A DNA stretch of 8,895 nt from UBA1756 sp045222555. GTDB taxonomy: Bacteria > Bacteroidota > Bacteroidia > Bacteroidales > WCHB1-69. The notes below the pieces were generated by a model that saw only the letters and a program-made list of their open reading frames with translations, was not told where the DNA came from and made no database searches. Each line of letters starts with the position of its first letter. Within the stretch, counting starts at the first letter, position 1. The translations under genes were made by a program, and so were the position numbers. This document shows, piece after piece, positions 5,826 to 8,895 of this stretch. The stretch is taken from the NCBI GenBank assembly GCA_045222555.1, contig JBGUYY010000061.1, positions 1 to 8,895 of the forward strand, given 5' to 3'.

Positions 5826-6381
5826 GCTGTATCACATCCTTTCCGTAGTCCGTAATCAAATCCGCTTTTTCCTCTGTTTCCCCGAACAGCAGCACATCCA
5901 GCAGATATTCCACTTGGGCTTGCTTCTGTAAGGCTTCCACAAACCGGGGATGAAAGGCTTCCTCCGGGGAGTGCGGGGCGTAGTCCGTTCTCCATGCCAT
6001 CAGCAGATGGAGATAATCGGCAAGAATACGGAAGCAGCGATTCTTTGCTTCCTGAAACTGTTCCTCCGGGGATTTCTGCCGGGTCTTGGGCTTTTTTACC
6101 TTTCCCGGCGGTTTCCAGTCCTCATAGGAAAGCCCGAAGTCCTGTGCCAGCTGTACGGCGGCTTCTTTCTTTCCCAGCCCATACAGGGCGGCGGCAAAAT
6201 CAATCACATCCCCATCCGCACCGCAGCCGAAGCAATGGTAACGCCGATCCAGCTTCATGCTTGGGGTTTTATCGTTATGGAACGGGCAGCAAGCCATCCC
6301 GTTCCGACCTACATGGATTCCATAATACTCCGCAGCCTGTCTTGTTGTGACGGACTGCTTCACAGCTTCGAATACATTCAA
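5737..6381 (-). CDS. CHC2 zinc-finger (primase-type) protein without TOPRIM domain
   Basis: This 214-aa protein carries the DnaG-type CHC2 zinc finger near its N-terminus: CPFHNDKTPSMK with Cys32 and His35, then HCFGCGADGDVIDF with Cys50 and Cys53. In primases this finger recognises template DNA. The catalytic TOPRIM domain of DnaG is absent; the rest is charged and helical (about 85-214). It is therefore a finger-only primase relative, a form common in Clostridia mobile elements, probably working with the VirE-like helicase it overlaps. The start is TTG at 6381, supported by AAGGAGGG ending 6 nt upstream. The ATG visible two bases into the start region is in another frame. It sits directly downstream of a terminator-like hairpin that follows the relaxase gene, leaving almost no room for its own promoter. 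Confidence 0.88.
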   Translation of the reverse strand: MNVFEAVKQSVTTRQAAEYYGIHVGRNGMACCPFHNDKTPSMKLDRRYHCFGCGADGDVIDFAAALYGLGKKEAAVQLAQDFGLSYEDWKPPGKVKKPKTRQKSPEEQFQEAKNRCFRILADYLHLLMAWRTDYAPHSPEEAFHPRFVEALQKQAQVEYLLDVLLFGETEEKADLITDYGKDVIQLEQRMAELAAADAARTKKHYERHAAAPER

Positions 6382-6387
6382 ATCTAT

Positions 6388-6395
6388 CCCTCCTT
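6388..6395 (-). promoter_or_regulatory. Strong ribosome binding site supporting a TTG start
   Basis: AAGGAGGG on the minus strand is separated from the TTG at 6381-6379 by 6 nt. No in-frame ATG or GTG is at a usable distance from this site, so the near-consensus spacing is the main evidence that TTG is used. Confidence 0.7.
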
Positions 6396-6443
6396 GAAAA
6401 TAAGAAAAGCACCTGACATTCTCTAATTGAAAATGGCAAGTGC
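6396..6443 (-). terminator. Terminator-like hairpin between relaxase and CHC2 genes
   Basis: On the minus strand, GCACTTGCCATT (6443-6432) pairs with AATGTCAGGTGC (6420-6409): 11 of 12 positions pair, counting one G-U, with an 11-nt loop. It is followed by the U-rich run TTTTCTTATTTTC (6408-6396). The relaxase stop is only 3 bases upstream, and the next gene's ribosome site begins one base after the U-run. This is a good intrinsic terminator, or an attenuator controlling how much transcript reaches the replication genes. Confidence 0.7.
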
Positions 6444-6446
6444 CTG

Positions 6447-8027
6447 TTAAAGTTCCATATCCTGTTGTCTGTGTTTCTCCTGTGCCGGGGCGGTTCTTTG
6501 TGCTTTTTTCTCGTCAGTCTTATCCTGCAAGACTTCTTTGATGGGCTGCTTCTTGGGCGGCTCTTTGCTTTCCTCTGTGCCGGGTGTGGCTTTCCGTACC
6601 CAGTAGCGGATGTCCCGCAGCTTCTTCAAATCCTCCTGTACCTCGGTCAGTGGTACTTTCAGCTCTGCGATTTCGCTGAGAAGCGTTTCCTGCTCCTGTT
6701 GCAACTCATTTTTCGTTTTATCCTTATCGTCCGGGTGCTTGGCAAGGTAGTCAGCGGCTTTCTCATACCGGGCAACCTCCGGGTGTTCCTGTTTGAATTT
6801 CCCCTTTATTTTCTTAAAAAATATCTTCTGGTACTTCTCATAGACAGCCTTACATTCCTTGCAGTCTGTCCGGCTGGCAAGAATCCCGTCAATCACTTTG
6901 CTCCGGGCTTCCTTTGGCTTCATCTGATTGCGGTAATCTGCGGCTGATTTCCCGGAAGATTCCAGAAACGCTTCTAAGTCCTCCACAGTGGAAAGCCCCT
7001 TTTGCCGGAGATAGGACAGGGCTTCGCTGACTGCCTTTAAGTCCTGTGAAGTTCCCCGGTTCTGTCCAGCCCTTGTCCAGTCCTTCCGTTCTTCCTTTCG
7101 TATCTCCATATACTTCATCAGCAGATTGGGAAGAAGTGTCGCTTCCTCCGCCGCCTTTTGTGCAAGCAGCTCCTTCCGTTTTTCTCCCAGCTCGGTAATC
7201 CAGCCTTTGAGGTTTTGGATAAGCTGCCGGATGGACTTCATCAGGCGGTTGGCGGCTCTGATTTCCCGGTTCAGGTTGCCGATATTCGTCTGGATACCTC
7301 GCTTTTCCATCTGCCGGACAGCAGTCCCCTCATGGACAGTGGGGACTATATCAAGCCCCTGTCTGGCATAGGAACGCAAGTCCACACGCTCCGGGCGGTC
7401 ATTGGCGTCCAGATAGCGGTTCTGGATAACCTCCCATTCATGCCGCCAGATTTCACAATACTTCTGGTCGTTCCAGTCCACCGTATCCTCCTTGTGGCTT
7501 TTCCACCTGCCGGACGGCAGCTTTATCCGTTCCCCATTCTCGTCAAGGTCATAAACCTTGCGGCTCTTGGGAAGCCATTTTCCATGTTCATCCATTGCCC
7601 GCATGGTCAGCAGGACATGGGCGTGGGGATTGTGTCCCGGCGGATGGGGGTCATGGATGGCAAAATCAGCAATCATGCCTTTGGAAACAAACTGCTGTTC
7701 ACAAAACTCCCGTACAAGGACAGCGTACTGGTCGGGCGGTATCTCTCTGGGAATGGTAAGCACCCACCGCCTTGCAAGCTGGGAGTTCCATTGCTTTTCC
7801 ACCGCTTCGGCGGCATTCCATAAAGTATTGCGGTCTGCATATTCCTGTGGAGCATTTGCCGGGAGCAGGATTTCATTGTGGACGATACCACGCTTTTCCG
7901 GGTAGTGCTTTACTTGCTGGTCGTATTCACAGAACAGCTTTTCGCCGCTTTGGTAAGCAGCGGCGGCAACCGCAGACTGCCGCTGGCTGCGCTGAACAAT
8001 CGTGATTTCGTTGTGTGGACAAGGCAT
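6447..8027 (-). CDS. mobQ: MobA/MobL (MobQ) family relaxase
   Basis: This 526-aa relaxase would nick one strand at the origin of transfer, stay covalently bound to the 5' end and lead the strand into a recipient. The opening HNEITIVQRSQRQSAVAAAAYQSGEKL (given here as motif I: HNEITIVQRSQ and SAVAAAAYQSGEKL) is typical of MobA/MobL proteins, with Tyr25 the likely nicking residue. The metal-binding histidine motif is HDPHPPGHNPHAH (125-137). The N-terminal 220 residues form the relaxase domain; the remainder is charged and helical with coiled-coil character (about 255-310 and 440-480) and a basic, lysine/glutamine-rich tail. No helicase or primase fusion is seen. The ATG at 8027 has GGAGGG 7 nt upstream (8040-8035). 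No MobC-type accessory gene is in the window. It is probably mobilized by a helper element's secretion system, since none is encoded here. Confidence 0.93.
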   Translation of the reverse strand: MPCPHNEITIVQRSQRQSAVAAAAYQSGEKLFCEYDQQVKHYPEKRGIVHNEILLPANAPQEYADRNTLWNAAEAVEKQWNSQLARRWVLTIPREIPPDQYAVLVREFCEQQFVSKGMIADFAIHDPHPPGHNPHAHVLLTMRAMDEHGKWLPKSRKVYDLDENGERIKLPSGRWKSHKEDTVDWNDQKYCEIWRHEWEVIQNRYLDANDRPERVDLRSYARQGLDIVPTVHEGTAVRQMEKRGIQTNIGNLNREIRAANRLMKSIRQLIQNLKGWITELGEKRKELLAQKAAEEATLLPNLLMKYMEIRKEERKDWTRAGQNRGTSQDLKAVSEALSYLRQKGLSTVEDLEAFLESSGKSAADYRNQMKPKEARSKVIDGILASRTDCKECKAVYEKYQKIFFKKIKGKFKQEHPEVARYEKAADYLAKHPDDKDKTKNELQQEQETLLSEIAELKVPLTEVQEDLKKLRDIRYWVRKATPGTEESKEPPKKQPIKEVLQDKTDEKKAQRTAPAQEKHRQQDMEL

Positions 8028-8090
8028 TTCGTGTCCCTCCTTTCGCTAATTGGTGGATGGGGTGGCGTTTTACCACCTCATTTTGGGCAG

Positions 8091-8125
8091 AAAAAAAGCA
8101 GGAGACCTTTTTCAGATTTCCTGCT
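8091..8125 (-). terminator. Strong intrinsic terminator upstream of the relaxase gene
   Basis: On the minus strand, AGCAGGAAATC (8125-8115) pairs with GGTCTCCTGCT (8107-8097) over 11 positions with one mismatch and one G-U, around a 7-nt loop. Seven T residues follow (counting the final stem T). It would stop transcripts arriving from the kinase-like gene and insulate the relaxase, which starts 64 bases further on. The relaxase must then rely on a promoter in that short gap (a weak TGGTAAAAC -10-like match lies at about 8078-8070) or on readthrough. Confidence 0.75.
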
Positions 8126-8168
8126 CGGTGTGCCACTGTGTGAGCGGCGGGTATTTAGTTGTAAAAGT

Positions 8169-8187
8169 TCGGGACAAGTTGACCCGA
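8169..8187. promoter_or_regulatory. 19-bp near-palindrome, possible operator or part of oriT
   Basis: TCGGGACAAGTTGACCCGA is symmetric at all positions except one pair and the centre. It lies about 140 bp upstream of the relaxase start, beyond the terminator, in the only sizeable gap next to the relaxase gene. MobQ origins of transfer usually sit beside the relaxase gene and include an inverted repeat, but I do not see a recognised nic sequence, so oriT is only a possibility; a repressor site is equally likely. Confidence 0.3.
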
Positions 8188-8844
8188 TGTAAAGCTAACA
8201 AACTGGAATTGCACCAAAACAATCTAAGACAACAACGCTGCCCTACTTGCGATTTTTTCTTGTACTGCGGAAACAGTTTCTTGAATGGAATAAGTGGTCG
8301 TATCTATAACATTCGATTCATATATTCCCAGATTGCAAAATTGCTCCCACATGGTTTCTACCAATTCGATATTTGTCTTTCGGTCTAACTTTGAGCGTTC
8401 AACAGCTCGCTTCAAGGTTTCTTCCTTACTTGCCCTTAAAATAATATAATGCACCTCATAATGTTCCCGAACAAGACTTTGCCACGGCTTTAAAAACCAC
8501 GGTCCGATAATACCGTCAACAATTACATCATATCCACCACGAGCATATCGCTTCGCAGCTTCTAAAAACGCTTCAATGACAATCAAATTTTGCTCATTTG
8601 ATTCTGGCAAATGCGGTGGTATTGCCCCTTTACTCAAATAATGATAAAAGTCATCTGTGTGCATATGCACAGACTTTTCCAAATCTGATTCTTTTGCAAC
8701 AGCAGATGCCGTTGTAGTTTTTCCTGTCCCCGGCGCACCTGTGATTACAATAATTCTACCTTGATTCATCTATATTTTACCTCCACAAATTACGATTTTC
8801 TTAATTCTACAAACTGGAATTTGAGTCTCTGTAAAGCTGGAATT
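8188..8844. repeat. Short direct repeats flanking the kinase-like gene
   Basis: The 13-mer ACAAACTGGAATT occurs at 8198-8210 and 8809-8821, 611 bp apart, just outside both ends of the kinase-like gene. Two pieces of the left repeat block recur at the right: TGTAAAGCT (8188-8196 and 8830-8838) and CTGGAATT (8203-8210, 8814-8821 and 8837-8844). The pattern could mark an insertion or repeat-mediated gain of the gene, or be regulatory sites upstream and downstream of it. No transposase is associated. Confidence 0.45.
8224..8769 (-). CDS. P-loop kinase-like protein (AAA_33 type), probable cargo
   Basis: This 181-aa protein has the fold markers of small nucleoside/sugar/antibiotic kinases. Walker A is GAPGTGKTTTA (11-21), an acidic substrate-side motif HTDDFYHYL lies at 37-45, a Walker-B-like DVIVDG at 81-86, and a basic lid segment RAVERSKLDRKT at 121-132 that would close over ATP. 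Length fits a stand-alone kinase domain. The substrate cannot be told from sequence; relatives include chloramphenicol phosphotransferase-like, zeta-toxin-like and nucleotide kinases. No antitoxin gene is adjacent, which argues against a zeta toxin system. The ATG at 8769 has GGAGGT 9 nt upstream. The gene and its flanks are clearly more AT-rich than the relaxase-to-recombinase block and are bounded by short direct repeats, so it looks horizontally acquired. Its transcript would end at the terminator at 8125-8091. Confidence 0.75.
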   Translation of the reverse strand: MNQGRIIVITGAPGTGKTTTASAVAKESDLEKSVHMHTDDFYHYLSKGAIPPHLPESNEQNLIVIEAFLEAAKRYARGGYDVIVDGIIGPWFLKPWQSLVREHYEVHYIILRASKEETLKRAVERSKLDRKTNIELVETMWEQFCNLGIYESNVIDTTTYSIQETVSAVQEKIASRAALLS

Positions 8845-8895
8845 AACCCATACAATTATTTTAATTTAGAGGTTCTTACGCAATTATCCGTATTT

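Larger units (their letters stand above)
2231..8895 (-). mobile_element. Probable integrative and mobilizable element (right end not seen)
   Basis: All genes in this stretch read on the minus strand and make a compact mobilization and integration set: MobQ relaxase, CHC2 protein, VirE-like helicase, small conserved ORF and large serine recombinase. There is no type IV secretion gene, so transfer would depend on a helper ICE or plasmid. The left end is placed where Maff2-like sequence stops (about 2230), close to the recombinase gene as expected for site-specific elements of this kind. The missing 5' part of maff2 should lie beyond the right edge if the insertion model is correct; it is not in the window. 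The kinase-like gene at the right may be cargo of this element or belong to its neighbour. Confidence 0.6.

Noticed and set aside
7158..7823. Plus-strand open frame opposite the relaxase gene
   Set aside because: Antisense to the relaxase motifs, with no recognisable domain.
8224..8769. Zeta-type toxin of a toxin-antitoxin pair
   Set aside because: The kinase fold fits loosely, but there is no small antitoxin gene on either side within the window.

Overview
The window looks like accessory DNA from a Gram-positive, Clostridia-type gut bacterium (Lachnospiraceae/Ruminococcaceae-like). The signs are strong AGGAGG ribosome sites, occasional TTG starts, roughly even base composition in the core genes, and a gene set typical of integrative elements of that group (MobQ relaxase, CHC2 zinc-finger protein, VirE/VapE helicase, large serine recombinase, Maff2). 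The assignment is inferred from gene families, not from a marker gene.

Layout. (1) Positions 1-2140, plus strand: a two-gene cassette with its own promoter (119-147). It encodes an ABC/OLD-type AAA ATPase and an RloB-family TOPRIM-like protein, separated by 2 bases, and is followed by an 18-bp perfect hairpin. This is the arrangement of AbiL-type phage-defence systems. (2) Positions 2146-2230, minus strand: the last 26 codons of a Maff2-family membrane protein gene, a gene normally found inside larger Tn1549-like integrative conjugative elements (ICEs). Its 5' part is missing. (3) Positions about 2231 to the right edge, mostly minus strand: an apparent integrative and mobilizable element (IME). 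Right to left it reads P-loop kinase-like cargo gene, MobQ relaxase, CHC2 protein, VirE-like helicase, a 65-aa conserved small protein, and a large serine recombinase at the left end. The simplest reading is a small mobilizable element that its recombinase inserted into maff2 of a resident ICE, next to a defence cassette. The right end of the element is not visible.

How the genes fit together. The relaxase would nick an origin of transfer and pilot the strand out through a helper ICE's conjugation machinery. The CHC2 protein and VirE helicase probably support replication of the circular form. The recombinase excises and integrates the element. The ATPase/RloB pair would defend the host (and so the element) against phage. 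The kinase-like gene is AT-rich, flanked by short direct repeats, and looks like a late arrival.

Most interesting non-coding signals: three doublets of the 8-mer CGGCAAC(G/C), spaced 12-13 bp start to start, around the VirE/recombinase-operon boundary (4234-4513), one of them forming a perfect hairpin; terminator-like hairpins before each transcriptional block of the element (8091-8125, 6396-6443, 4348-4380); and a 19-bp near-palindrome at 8169-8187 upstream of the relaxase, a weak candidate for part of oriT or an operator. No rRNA, tRNA or CRISPR array was seen.
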